Part shown: positions 19,754 to 27,900 of the stretch, in pieces
Layout of the letters: the number at the start of each line of letters is the position of its first letter
How positions within the stretch are numbered: the stretch's first letter is position 1
Origin: an uncultured bacterium
GTDB taxonomy: Bacteria > Verrucomicrobiota > Kiritimatiellia > RFP12 > UBA1067
Length of the DNA: 48,267 nt
Direction: 5' to 3'
Assembly: GCA_902802945.1 (NCBI GenBank)
Contig: CADCOC010000086.1
Coordinates: 1-48,267, forward strand
Position numbers and translations under genes: made by a program
The notes under the pieces: generated by a model
Database searches by the model: none
Told to the model about the DNA's origin: nothing
The model's input: only the letters and a program-made list of their open reading frames with translations

Positions 19754-20055
19754 TGCTGCTTATCTCTGACGACACAATCACCATCACCGCGAAGGACCGC
19801 GGCCCCGGCATTCCCGATATCGAGTGGGCCTGCCGTGACGGCACGTCCACCGCGAACGACTGGATCCGCTCGCTCGGCTTCGGCGCTGGCATGGGCCTTT
19901 CCAACTCCAAGCGTGTGGCCGACTCCTTCAACATCGAGAGCGAGGTGGGCAAGTTCACGAAGGTCACGTGTACGTTCAACCTCAACCCGCCGGAAGCGGC
20001 CGACGGTAGGGCGGTCGCCCCGCGACCGCCGTCTCAGGAAGGAGGTGCGCAATGA
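19540..20055 (+). CDS. HATPase (anti-sigma-like) C-terminal half of the frameshifted gene
   Basis: Reading frame 1 encodes EHYFRREWAVVRNDLSRAG, then an N-box-like helix (RRVAVASYELEINICIHSHG), a G1 box (DRGPGIPDIEWA) and a G2 box (GFGAGMGLSNSKRVADSF). This matches the stand-alone ATP-binding proteins found with DRTGG and PHP genes in hydrogenase clusters. No good start codon with a Shine-Dalgarno lies at the domain boundary (GTG 19594 is possible), so it was probably translated as a fusion with the CBS half. The C-terminal tail is made of a GC-rich palindromic repeat (20005-20030) read in frame. The downstream DRTGG gene overlaps its stop by ATGA. Confidence 0.65.
   Translation, partial: NNAPTHATGEHYFRREWAVVRNDLSRAGHAANDIKGILRERKVARSIARRVAVASYELEINICIHSHGGVLVLLISDDTITITAKDRGPGIPDIEWACRDGTSTANDWIRSLGFGAGMGLSNSKRVADSFNIESEVGKFTKVTCTFNLNPPEAADGRAVAPRPPSQEGGAQ
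20005..20030. repeat. 26-bp GC-rich palindromic element inside a coding region
   Basis: It starts GGTAGGGCGGTCGCC and ends GACCGCC. It is the exact reverse complement of 25496-25521 and 39852-39877. Here it encodes DGRAVAPRPP near the ATPase C terminus. Confidence 0.85.
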
Positions 20056-20387
20056 CGGCTGCCGAAATCTGCTCTGCGGTGAAGGGCACCATTGCGGTGA
20101 ACGTGGAAGATGCGTCCGCCACCGGCGTGTACGTGGGCGACCTGCTTTCGGACGTCATGGGCCACGCGGGCGAGGACTGCGTGCTCGTGACGATCCAGAA
20201 CCACCTCAATGCCATAGCGGTTTGCACGCTTGTGGGCTGCGCGGTGATCGTGCTGTGCCATAACAGGCCCGTGCCGCCGGACATGGCAGAGGCCGCCGCG
20301 CGCGAGGGCGTGGCGATCATCATCACGCCGCTCTCGCAGTATGCGGTGGCGCTTGCCCTCTCCGCACTCCCTCCCTCAGAACACTGA
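20052..20387 (+). CDS. DRTGG-domain protein, second copy
   Basis: 111 residues. The ATG overlaps the preceding stop (ATGA) and has a strong AGGAAGGAGG at 20036-20045. The order of elements (MTAAEICSAVKG, VGDLLSDVMGHAGEDCVLVT, GCAVIVLCHN, GVAIIITPLSQYA) parallels the copy at 18615-18962, including the TPLSQYA/SPLSKYD end motif, so the two are paralogues and may pair. Its biochemical role is unknown. The next gene begins 2 bases after the stop, indicating translational coupling. Confidence 0.72.
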   Translation: MTAAEICSAVKGTIAVNVEDASATGVYVGDLLSDVMGHAGEDCVLVTIQNHLNAIAVCTLVGCAVIVLCHNRPVPPDMAEAAAREGVAIIITPLSQYAVALALSALPPSEH

Positions 20388-20389
20388 CC

Positions 20390-21121
20390 GTGAAGTTCGA
20401 CCTCCATATCCACAGCTGCCTCTCGCCGTGCGCGAACCTGGAGATGTCGCCGTCCGAGATCGTGAAGCGCGCCGTAGAAGCCGGCATGGGCGGCATCGCG
20501 CTCACGGACCACCAGAGTGCGCGCAACACGCCGGCGATCGCCGAGTGCGCGCGCCGCGCGGGTATCGCCTGTCTCTTTGGGCTTGAGGTCTGCACCGCCG
20601 AGGAAGTCCACACGCTCGCCCTCTTCGATACGACGGAACAGGCGCTCGCGATGACGGACTGGGTGTACGCCGCGATGCCCAAGCGCGTGAACGACCCCGA
20701 GACTTTCGGCGACCAGCCGGTGGTCACATGGGACGACGACATCGTGGAGATGGAGTGGCGCATTCTCGCAATGGGCTGCCGCAAGACGATCCCGGAGGTT
20801 TCTGCGAAATGCCACGAACTCGGCGGCATCTACCTCGCCGCGCACATCGACCGCAGCGCGTTTTCCGTCTACTCCCAGCTCGGCGGCATCCCCTCTGACG
20901 GCGCGTTCGACGCCGTGGAGCTTTCGCGCACGGCGGATGAGACCATCTGGATTCCGAAGGCGGAGGGCTACGCCGTCACGCGTAGTTCCGACGCGCACAA
21001 CCTTGACGACGTGGCGCGCGTGTGGACGGAGGCCGACCTCCCCGCGTTCACCATGGCGGCTCTCAAGGAGGCCTTCGCTACCCGTGCGACGCGTCTCTCC
21101 CCGCGCCTCACAACTTTTTGA
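20390..21121 (+). CDS. PHP-domain metal-dependent phosphoesterase
   Basis: 243 residues from GTG 20390, two bases after the previous stop and without a clear Shine-Dalgarno, so it is probably coupled. PHP metal-binding motifs are in order: DLHIHSCLSPC (HxH), ALTDHQS, a Glu in FGLEVCTAEEVH, AAHIDRS and SSDAHNLDD. Known for the fold: trinuclear metal phosphoesterase. The substrate is unknown. This subfamily sits with DRTGG and ATP-binding proteins near hydrogenase operons, which suggests a role in redox signalling or in making or removing a small phosphate ligand; that is inference. Confidence 0.82.
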   Translation: MKFDLHIHSCLSPCANLEMSPSEIVKRAVEAGMGGIALTDHQSARNTPAIAECARRAGIACLFGLEVCTAEEVHTLALFDTTEQALAMTDWVYAAMPKRVNDPETFGDQPVVTWDDDIVEMEWRILAMGCRKTIPEVSAKCHELGGIYLAAHIDRSAFSVYSQLGGIPSDGAFDAVELSRTADETIWIPKAEGYAVTRSSDAHNLDDVARVWTEADLPAFTMAALKEAFATRATRLSPRLTTF

Positions 21122-21132
21122 AGGAAGATATT

Positions 21133-21669
21133 ATGCACGCGACACTGGCAGATGTCATCGCCGATACGGCGCAGAACTCAATCGAGGCAGGAGCAAAGCA
21201 CGTCACGCTCACGCTCGTCGAGGATGGCACGACCATCGCCGTAACGATCAAGGACGACGGGAAGGGAATGGACGAGGCCACGCAGGCGCGCGCGTTCAAC
21301 CCGTTCTACACCGAGGCGGGCAAGCACGACAAGCGCAAGGTAGGCCTCGGACTGCCGATTCTCAAGCAGCTGTGCGAATCTACGGATGGTGCGGTGAATC
21401 TCACGTCGCAAAAGGGCGTGGGCACGGAGCTGCGCTACTCCTTCTCCGCCACGCACATTGACCTGCCGCCGATGGGCGACCTCGCCGAGACAATTCTCAT
21501 GCTCTTCAACTACCCAGGTGACTTCGACCTCACTTTCACCCACCGGAAAGGCACGGAGGAATATTCCATCTCGCGTCTTGAACTCGCAGAGGCCGTTGGC
21601 GGCCTTGAATCCATCGAGAGCATATCCCTTGCACGCGAGTTCCTCCAGTCGCAGGAGGAGGCGCTGTGA
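21133..21669 (+). CDS. Histidine-kinase-like ATPase (HATPase) protein
   Basis: 178 residues from ATG 21133 with AAGGA overlapping the previous stop. Earlier in-frame starts lie inside the PHP gene. An N-box (ADVIADTAQNSIEAGA), G1 (DDGKGMD) and G2 (VGLGLPILKQL) are present. There is no dimerisation/phosphoacceptor His domain, so it is not a complete sensor kinase. A C-terminal extension of about 65 residues after TELRYSFSATHID is specific to the subfamily. It is the last gene of the DRTGG-CBS/ATPase-DRTGG-PHP-ATPase cluster. After the stop there is a T-rich run but no stem. Confidence 0.78.
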   Translation: MHATLADVIADTAQNSIEAGAKHVTLTLVEDGTTIAVTIKDDGKGMDEATQARAFNPFYTEAGKHDKRKVGLGLPILKQLCESTDGAVNLTSQKGVGTELRYSFSATHIDLPPMGDLAETILMLFNYPGDFDLTFTHRKGTEEYSISRLELAEAVGGLESIESISLAREFLQSQEEAL

Positions 21670-21757
21670 TTTTTTTTCGTAAGTTGAGATTTTTGCGTCA
21701 GATGCGTCAGGTGGAAACTCCTAACACACTTGAACTGTAAAAAAAAGGAGACAAGCC

Positions 21758-22183
21758 ATGAGCTACATCCGAATCATCTGTCTGCTGGCCCTGTCCATTA
21801 TGACTACCGGCGCGTTCGCAGCAACATACCGCGATTCCATGGGGCGTACCCAGGGTTCGTCCACCACGGACCGCTACGGGAAGACTACCTACCGCGATTC
21901 CATGGGACGGACCCAGGGCTCGGCCACCAAGGACCGCTACGGCAAGACGACGTTCCGCGATTCGATGGGCCGTACCCAGGGAAGTGCCACAACGGATAGC
22001 TACGGCAAGACGACATTCCGCGACTCCATGGGCCGCACCACGGGCACGGCCACCACGGATAGCTACGGCAAGACGACATTCCGCGATTCGATGGGGCGCG
22101 TGACTGGAACCGCCACGACGGACCGTTACGGTAAGACGACCTACCGCGACGCCATGGGCCGCGTGGTCGGCACAAAGAAGTAG
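21758..22183 (+). CDS. Secreted protein of 21-residue tandem repeats
   Basis: 141 residues from ATG 21758, with AGGAG at 21746-21750. A signal peptide (about 1-22, ending GAFAA) is followed by five 21-residue repeats of the form TYRDSMGRTQGSATTDRYGK and a sixth partial copy ending VVGTKK. At DNA level the period is 63 bp with mostly silent differences. Similar small periplasmic or secreted proteins with YRDxxGRxxGTATT repeats occur in other bacteria without a known function. An all-beta repeat fold is plausible. Repeat number could vary by recombination. Confidence 0.75.
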   Translation: MSYIRIICLLALSIMTTGAFAATYRDSMGRTQGSSTTDRYGKTTYRDSMGRTQGSATKDRYGKTTFRDSMGRTQGSATTDSYGKTTFRDSMGRTTGTATTDSYGKTTFRDSMGRVTGTATTDRYGKTTYRDAMGRVVGTKK

Positions 22184-22190
22184 ATTGTGC

Positions 22191-22196
22191 TATACT
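22191..22196 (+). promoter_or_regulatory. -10 box of panB, likely leaderless
   Basis: TATACT ends 9 bases before the ATG at 22206, so transcription should begin at or next to the start codon. There is no Shine-Dalgarno between them. Confidence 0.55.
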
Positions 22197-22205
22197 ATTG
22201 CCGCT

Positions 22206-22997
22206 ATGAAAAAGTGGACAGTCTCAACTTTCAAGGCGGCGAAGGGCGTCCGTAAACTCGGATGCTGCACCGCATACGACGCCTGCTTCGCGCGTTTGGC
22301 CGACGAAGCGGGCGTGCCATGCATCCTCGTGGGTGATTCGATGGGCATGGTTTCGCTTGGCTATTCGACCACTCTCCCCGTGTCGATGCAGGAGACGCTC
22401 TCCGCCACGGCGGCAGTGGCGCGCGCGGCGAAGGATGCGCTCGTGATCGCGGACATGCCCTTCGGCAGCTACCAGTGCGGCGACGACGCGGCGATGGCGA
22501 ACGCCGTCGCCTGCCTGAAGGTCGGTGCGGACGGCGTGAAGCTCGAGGGCGGCGCGCGCGTGTGCAATCTCATCCGCCGTATGACGGACGCTGGCATCCC
22601 CGTGCTCGCGCACGTGGGCATGACGCCGCAGAGCGTGAACGCCTACGGCGGCTTCAAGACGCAGGGCAAGACGCGCGAGGCCGCGCTGCAGGTGCTCGAG
22701 GACGCGAAGGCCGTGGAGGCCGCCGGCGCGTTCGCCGTTACGCTCGAGTGCGTGCCTGACGAACTCGCCGCCGAAATCACGGCCGCGCTGAAGATCCCCA
22801 CGATCGGCATCGGCGCGGGTCCCGTGTGCGATGCGCAGTGGCTCGTGATGCACGACCTCCTCGGACTCAACGAGGGGCATGTGCCGTCGTTCGTCAAACG
22901 CTTCGCGAATCTCGCCGCCGACGCGAAGAAGGCATTCTCGCAGTACGTGGATGAAGTGGCTGGTGGCACATTTCCCCCGCCGCGTCGGGGAGCTTGA
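22206..22997 (+). CDS. panB: 3-methyl-2-oxobutanoate hydroxymethyltransferase
   Basis: 263 residues, close to the usual length. It adds a hydroxymethyl group from methylene-tetrahydrofolate to 2-oxoisovalerate, the first committed step of pantothenate/CoA synthesis in the cytoplasm. Seen: LVGDSMGMVSLGY (Mg-binding Asp), IADMPFGSY (Asp), VKLEGG (Glu), LAHVGMTPQSVNAYGG, the catalytic-Glu motif TLECVPDEL, and IGIGAGPVCDAQWLVMHDLLG. ATG 22206 is preferred to upstream alternatives because the -10 box lies just before it. The gene stands alone: panC and panD are not nearby. Confidence 0.95.
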   Translation: MKKWTVSTFKAAKGVRKLGCCTAYDACFARLADEAGVPCILVGDSMGMVSLGYSTTLPVSMQETLSATAAVARAAKDALVIADMPFGSYQCGDDAAMANAVACLKVGADGVKLEGGARVCNLIRRMTDAGIPVLAHVGMTPQSVNAYGGFKTQGKTREAALQVLEDAKAVEAAGAFAVTLECVPDELAAEITAALKIPTIGIGAGPVCDAQWLVMHDLLGLNEGHVPSFVKRFANLAADAKKAFSQYVDEVAGGTFPPPRRGA

Positions 22998-23005
22998 AAT
23001 TACCG

Positions 23006-23034
23006 TTGCCTAACATGGGGCTTTTTTGTTAAAT
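23006..23034 (+). promoter_or_regulatory. Rubrerythrin promoter
   Basis: TTGCCT (23006-23011), 17-base spacer, TTAAAT (23029-23034). The -35 lies in ATTANNGTTGCCTAACATG (22999-23017), shared with the promoter at 18552. Confidence 0.6.
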
Positions 23035-23078
23035 TGCACCCTACAGCCCGTAAGTCTCGGGCAGAAAGGAACACAATA

Positions 23079-23612
23079 ATGGAACTTAAAGGATCCAAGA
23101 CAGAGCAGAACCTCTGGACCGCTTTCGCCGGCGAGTCTCAGGCGCGCAACAAGTACGACTACTTCGCCTCCCGTGCGAAGAAGGACGGCTACGAGCAGAT
23201 CGCGGCCATCTTCCAGGAGACGGCGCTGAACGAGAAGGAGCACGCGAAGCTCTGGTTCAAGGCACTTGAGGGCATCGGCGACACGCCGGCCAACCTCCTT
23301 GCCGCCGCCGCAGGCGAGCATGAGGAATGGACCGACATGTACAAGCGCTTCGCGGAGGAGGCGAAGGCCGAGGGTTTCGACAAGCTCGCGTCCCTCTTCT
23401 CCCAGGTTGCGGAGATCGAGAAGCACCACGAGGAGCGTTACCGCAAGCTCGCCGCAAACATCGAGAAGGGCGAGGTGTGGGTGCGCATCGGAAAGAACCG
23501 CTGGCAGTGCCGCAACTGCGGGGCAATCGTCGAGGGCGAACAGGCCCCCGAAAAATGCCCTGTGTGCGATCACCCCAAGGCCTACTTCCAGATTGAGCCA
23601 GAAAATTACTAA
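23079..23612 (+). CDS. rbr: Rubrerythrin
   Basis: 177 residues from ATG 23079 with AAAGGA at 23065-23070. The N-terminal ferritin-like four-helix domain has diiron-ligand motifs ([32 protein letters not shown]). A C-terminal rubredoxin-like [Fe(SCys)4] domain has CRNCG and [11 protein letters not shown]. It reduces hydrogen peroxide in the cytoplasm of anaerobes, using electrons from NAD(P)H via rubredoxin-type carriers. It is monocistronic with its own promoter, which shares a motif with the DRTGG cluster promoter, hinting at common redox control. Confidence 0.96.
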   Translation: MELKGSKTEQNLWTAFAGESQARNKYDYFASRAKKDGYEQIAAIFQETALNEKEHAKLWFKALEGIGDTPANLLAAAAGEHEEWTDMYKRFAEEAKAEGFDKLASLFSQVAEIEKHHEERYRKLAANIEKGEVWVRIGKNRWQCRNCGAIVEGEQAPEKCPVCDHPKAYFQIEPENY

Positions 23613-23667
23613 TTTTCGCAAAACGACGCCACTAATTTTGTGAAGTGAAATTCAGTAAGGTTTGGAG

Positions 23668-23696
23668 TTGAAAGCCCCAGACTGCTTTGATATACT
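23668..23696 (+). promoter_or_regulatory. rpsU promoter
   Basis: TTGAAA (23668-23673), 17-base spacer, TATACT (23691-23696). A leader of about 50 bases with a possible TTCGGC/GCCGGAA stem precedes the Shine-Dalgarno. Confidence 0.7.
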
Positions 23697-23753
23697 ATTC
23701 CCCGCTTTTCGGCGCCCCAAGGGCCGGAAGGACCAAGGAGGTGAAAAAGGCAA

Positions 23754-23954
23754 ATGGCAATCCAGCTCAAGCTGAAGAAGAACGAGTCCGTTGAACGTGC
23801 GCTCAAGCGGCTGAAGAAGATCCTCGACAAGGAGGGGATCATCAAGACGCTTCGCGACCAGCGCTATTTCGAGAAGCCCTGCGTGAAGGCGCGCAAGAAG
23901 TCTGCGCGCGCCCGCATCAGGAATCGTTCGCGTCGTCGTTCGGTCGAGATGTAA
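23754..23954 (+). CDS. rpsU: 30S ribosomal protein S21
   Basis: 66 residues, basic, typical for bS21: MAIQLKLKKNESVERALKRL, the EKPCVKARKKSARARIRNR stretch and an Arg-rich end. It binds near the 3' end of 16S rRNA and helps initiation on the small subunit. AAGGAGGTG at 23735-23743 is a near-perfect Shine-Dalgarno. It has its own promoter and tandem terminators, so it is a single-gene unit. Confidence 0.95.
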   Translation: MAIQLKLKKNESVERALKRLKKILDKEGIIKTLRDQRYFEKPCVKARKKSARARIRNRSRRRSVEM

Positions 23955-23964
23955 TTCTCGACTT

Positions 23965-24018
23965 CAGGCATTTTGCCTTTTTGGAAGGCCTCCGCCCGTT
24001 ACGGTGCGGGGGCCTTTT
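23965..24018 (+). terminator. Tandem intrinsic terminators after rpsU
   Basis: Stem one is AGGCA-TTT-TGCCT followed by TTTT (23966-23982). Stem two has 11-bp arms (23985-23995 and 24006-24016) followed by TT. Both fit rho-independent termination. Confidence 0.85.
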
Positions 24019-24108
24019 CAATGTTCACAAATCTTCAATGTTCACAATTGACACAAATATCAATATAAACCTAAATTCCTCATTGCGCTTTACCACTCCA
24101 TGTTATAT

Positions 24109-24294
24109 CTCACGCAGAGGCGCGGAGAGGCAGAGTTCGCAGAGGTTATCCCATTGCTTGAATATGTATTTGTTTTCACCAATTGGGTGAAATAACTTTC
24201 CGAGAATCTTCTTCTCATGGTTTTCTTTTCCGTCGGATTTCTGAACTTTCTCTGCGCTCTCTGCGCTCTCTGTCTCTCTGCGCCTCAGCGTGAA
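24109..24294. repeat. Imperfect inverted repeat of CTCTGCG type
   Basis: Arms at about 24109-24145 (CACGCAGAGGCGCGGAGAG) and 24248-24294 (CTCTGCGCCTCAGCGTGAAA) flank about 100 AT-rich bases, which include the small stem TTTCACC-AATTG-GGTGAAA (24174-24192). Similar CTCTGCG repeats are seen in intergenic regions of many unrelated bacteria. No gene is supported in 24019-24304. Confidence 0.7.
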
Positions 24295-24304
24295 ACTTTC
24301 TACA

Positions 24305-24844
24305 TTACTTCATGAGTTCTGCGAGCACGGGATCCTTTACCGCGACCTCTTCTGGGGTGAGGCCTTCGATCTCATGGGGAAACACGATCCACTGTTCCAG
24401 TTTCTTCACGAAGAAGTCGGGGGCGAGGGAAGTGACGTTCTTCGACGGCTTCCAATAGACGCATGCAAGGCGCATCTCGCAACCGGCGGCGGCCATGCGA
24501 TCATGGACGGCCGCGGCGGTGCGGCCGGTGTCGAACACGTCGTCCACAACTAGCACCTTCGTGCCTGGCGCGAGCGACGCCAGCATGCGTTCGGCGTGTT
24601 CGTCGAACTTCACCTCGGTTTCGCTCGTGCCTATGCCGGTGTAGCTTGAGCACTTGACGGGTGCGTGTCGGAGGAAACGCCCCTTTACCTTTAGGAATTC
24701 GTGGACCGCCACCCCGGGAGCTGCGCCACCGCGCCAGAGGGCGAGCAGCACGTCCGGGTGCCAGTCGCTGTCATACACTTGGCGCGCGAGACGCCAGATA
24801 TCGTGAAGGTATTCCTTCGGGTCGAGATACGCTTTCGTTTCCAT
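24305..24844 (-). CDS. Phosphoribosyltransferase-family protein
   Basis: 179 residues from the ATG at 24844. An ATG three codons upstream overlaps the -10 box and is probably not used. The PRPP-binding loop KVLVVDDVFDTGRT and an upstream LLALWRGGAAPGVAV (PPi-loop region) identify a type I phosphoribosyltransferase, closest in style to hypoxanthine/xanthine-guanine salvage enzymes; the purine substrate is inferred. It is encoded divergently from the glycosidase operon and converges on the rpsU terminators. The TATAAT box ends 7 bases before the ATG, pointing to a leaderless mRNA. Confidence 0.8.
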   Translation of the reverse strand: METKAYLDPKEYLHDIWRLARQVYDSDWHPDVLLALWRGGAAPGVAVHEFLKVKGRFLRHAPVKCSSYTGIGTSETEVKFDEHAERMLASLAPGTKVLVVDDVFDTGRTAAAVHDRMAAAGCEMRLACVYWKPSKNVTSLAPDFFVKKLEQWIVFPHEIEGLTPEEVAVKDPVLAELMK

Positions 24845-24851
24845 GGCTGAC

Positions 24852-24879
24852 ATTATACACTTTCCCGCCGATGCGTCAA
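24852..24879 (-). promoter_or_regulatory. Phosphoribosyltransferase promoter
   Basis: On the minus strand: TTGACG (24879-24874), 16-base spacer, TATAAT (24857-24852), then 7 bases to the ATG. Confidence 0.7.
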
Positions 24880-24900
24880 CCCGGTGAAGCGTCTTTGGAG

Positions 24901-24929
24901 GTGACGGGTGGCGGCTTCTTTGGTATACT
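24901..24929 (+). promoter_or_regulatory. Promoter of the glycan-use operon
   Basis: GTGACG (24901-24906), 17-base spacer, TATACT (24924-24929), about 50 bases before the first gene. The -35 is a weak match. Confidence 0.5.
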
Positions 24930-24984
24930 TGACTAGTCCCAATACGGAATCACTAGAAGTTTCAAGTAGAAGAGAGAAATCAAG

Positions 24985-27900
24985 ATGCGATCCACAAGTT
25001 CTTTCCTTGTGCTGATGTGTGTGGCCCTGACGGCTGTACAGGCATGGGCGGCCAAGTCCGCCATAGAGAATAAAGCCGGGTGCGTGGTGCTTTCCAACGG
25101 ACGCGCCGCAGTGTCGTTCAACGTGACGAGCGGCACGTTCACGATCCGCGACGCGGAAGGGCGCGTTCGGCTCGCCGACGCCGGTGTGGGCGCGACAAGC
25201 GTGAAGCGCGGCGCGGCGTTCACGGCGAAGACGGACGAGGTGGACGACGCCTTTGGACACGGCGCGCGCATCACCTTTACCGTGCGCGACGACACGGCTG
25301 GCGCGCGCTGGGGTTTTCATGACGCCGGCTACGCGCACCCGCACAGCAAGGGCGCATGGGAGCCGGTCTACACCTACACCCTCTACGACGACTCGTCCGC
25401 GCTGATCGCCTCGTTTGGCGTCAACACGCCCGTGTGGTACCGCCGCCGCCTGATGGGCGCAACGGTCGTGCGCGGCGGCAAGTGGCTCGGCGAGCGGCGG
25501 TCGCGGGGCGACCGCCCTACCACTGGGACAACGGGGAGCTTACCCGTTGATAGCTTCGTGACCATTAACAGTGCGGCTGGCGCTGAGCCCGCGCACCTCG
25601 TTCCGGGCCTGTCGCGCAACAGCGCGAACGGCATCCTCGTGACGGGTCTCGTGGACGGCAAGCGCCGCACGCTCGTCGCGGGCGGTCTCCAGTACGACGC
25701 CTTCGGCAAGATGGCCGAGCTGGACGACGGTACGCTCACGCTCTACGCCGCTGACGAGGTGGGCGTGCTCGTGGAGCCCGGCACGAACCAGCTCTTCTCC
25801 GCCGATACGTTCTACATCGACGCGGTGACGGACGACCCCTTTGCCTCCGCCGAGGCGTACGGACGCGCCATGCGCAAGGCGAACGGTGCGGACCCGAACG
25901 TCTATGACTTCCCGCTCCTCTGCGGCTGGGCCGTGGGCGCGCTCAGCAGGCTCGGCAACATCAACAACGCCCCCGCGCTCGTGAAGGAACTCGACATGGC
26001 GAACGAGAAGGGCTTTACGAAGTACTCCAAGGTGGGTGTGCGTCTCGAGCCAGACTACTACTGCTACCATGACCACGGCAACACGGAGCAGGGCTGGTAC
26101 GACGACGCGCACTGGGCGAAGTACAGACACCTCCGCCAGCCCTACGAGACGTTCGCCAAGTGGTGCGCCGCGATCAAGGCGCGGAACGGCATTCCGTACA
26201 CCTATATCCAGGTGGGAATGCCCAGCGACGACTTCGCGATCGCGCACAGGGACTGGATGCTCTTCAACTCCACGAACCGCATCGAGCGCAAGCACATGCA
26301 CCACCGCCCCTACGTGACGTACGACCTGTCGGACAAGGGCATGGCCGACCACATGCTCGCGGTGTGGAAACGCCTCCGCAAGGACGGGATGCAGGGCATC
26401 AAGTTCGACTACCCCGAGACGGGCTACAACACGCAGGGCGGCTTCGACGACATCCACGCGAGCGCGACGCAGGTCTATCGCCGCTACTTCGCGCTCGCCC
26501 GCGAGGGCCTCGGCAAGGAGGCGTTCCTTGACGAACGCAACCTCGGCGAGTGCGGACGCCCCTGCCTCGACGTGACGGCCGGCATCGTCGATACGCAGCG
26601 CACATGGAACGATTCGAACAAGTTTGACCCCCACATGATCACCACGGACGGCCTCCGCTGGTTCAAGATGCGCACGGTGTTCAACTACTACCCTGATTCC
26701 AAGGCGATCCATGGGCTTCTGGAGGGCGTCCGCCGCTCGATGCTCACCACGGTCTACCTCACGAGCGGACGCATCGAGCTCGCGACGAGCTTCCGCCTGT
26801 TCACGCCGGAGATGACGCACGACCTCTCGCGTCTCTACCCCGAATACCGCGAACCGTTTGCGGCGCGTCCGATCGACGCCTTCAAGAAGGGCGTGGCGAA
26901 CCCCACGGTCTACGACTTGGAGCTCGCGCCGACGTGGCACCAGGTGATGCTCTTCAATCCGGAGAAGAAGCGCGCCACGATAAAGACTGCGCTCTGCGGC
27001 GACCGCGCAACGGACGGCGCGCTCGGACTCGACCCGCAGGCGAAGTGGCGCGTCCATTCGTTCTGGGATGATATTTACCTCGGTATCCTCGGCGCGGGCG
27101 ACGCGCTGGAGATCGAGATGAACGGGCTCGAGTGCGAAATGTTCCGTGTCTCGAAGGCCGAGGCACGTCCGCAGGTCGTCTCCACCACGCGCCACGTGCT
27201 GCAGGGATGGATGGACATCGCGGACGAGAAATGGGATGCGGCGGGGCGCATCCTCTCCGGCACGGCGAAGCACATCGCAAGCGGCACCACGGAGAGCGTG
27301 GTCATCGCGGCGGATACAACAGACGGCCAAATGTTTCCGCTCGTGCGGGCGGAGGTGTCGACGGAGGACGTGGCGGCCGGCGTGAAGGTGTGCGCGATCG
27401 AGACGAACGGCACGGTGCGCGTTACGATCACGGTGCCGCAAGCGCGCGCGGTGAAGTGGCGGGTTACGTTTGGGAAACCGGTGGGGCGAGCCGTCCTCGG
27501 CGAGCCGCCGCGCCTCTCGCGTTCGATTCCGCGCGAATACCTGCCGCAAAATCCCGGTCCCGTGCCGCCTGCGCCGCAGGTGCGCATCGAGACGCTGAAG
27601 CCCGTGAAGCAGAAGACGGGTTGGGGCGGCGGCATCCGCCTCGGCAAGGGCTATGACGGCGAGATTCGCATCCAGAACAGCACGTACAAAGGCGGCATGG
27701 CGATCCACGGGCCGGGCTACGCCACATTTGCGCGCAAGCCGGAATGGAAGCGCGTGGTGGCGGTCGTCGGCATCGACGAGAGCCAGCGCGTGCAGAACCA
27801 ATCGAGCGTCGTCTTCAAGATCGTGGGCGTGGGGAAGGACGGCAAGAAGGAGAAGGAGCTTGCCACATCGCCGTACATGATGTTCGGCGGAACGGAGCGC

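Noticed and set aside
22970-22992. Terminator at the end of panB
   Set aside because: CCCCG/CGGGG can pair but lies inside the coding end and lacks an adjacent U-tract.
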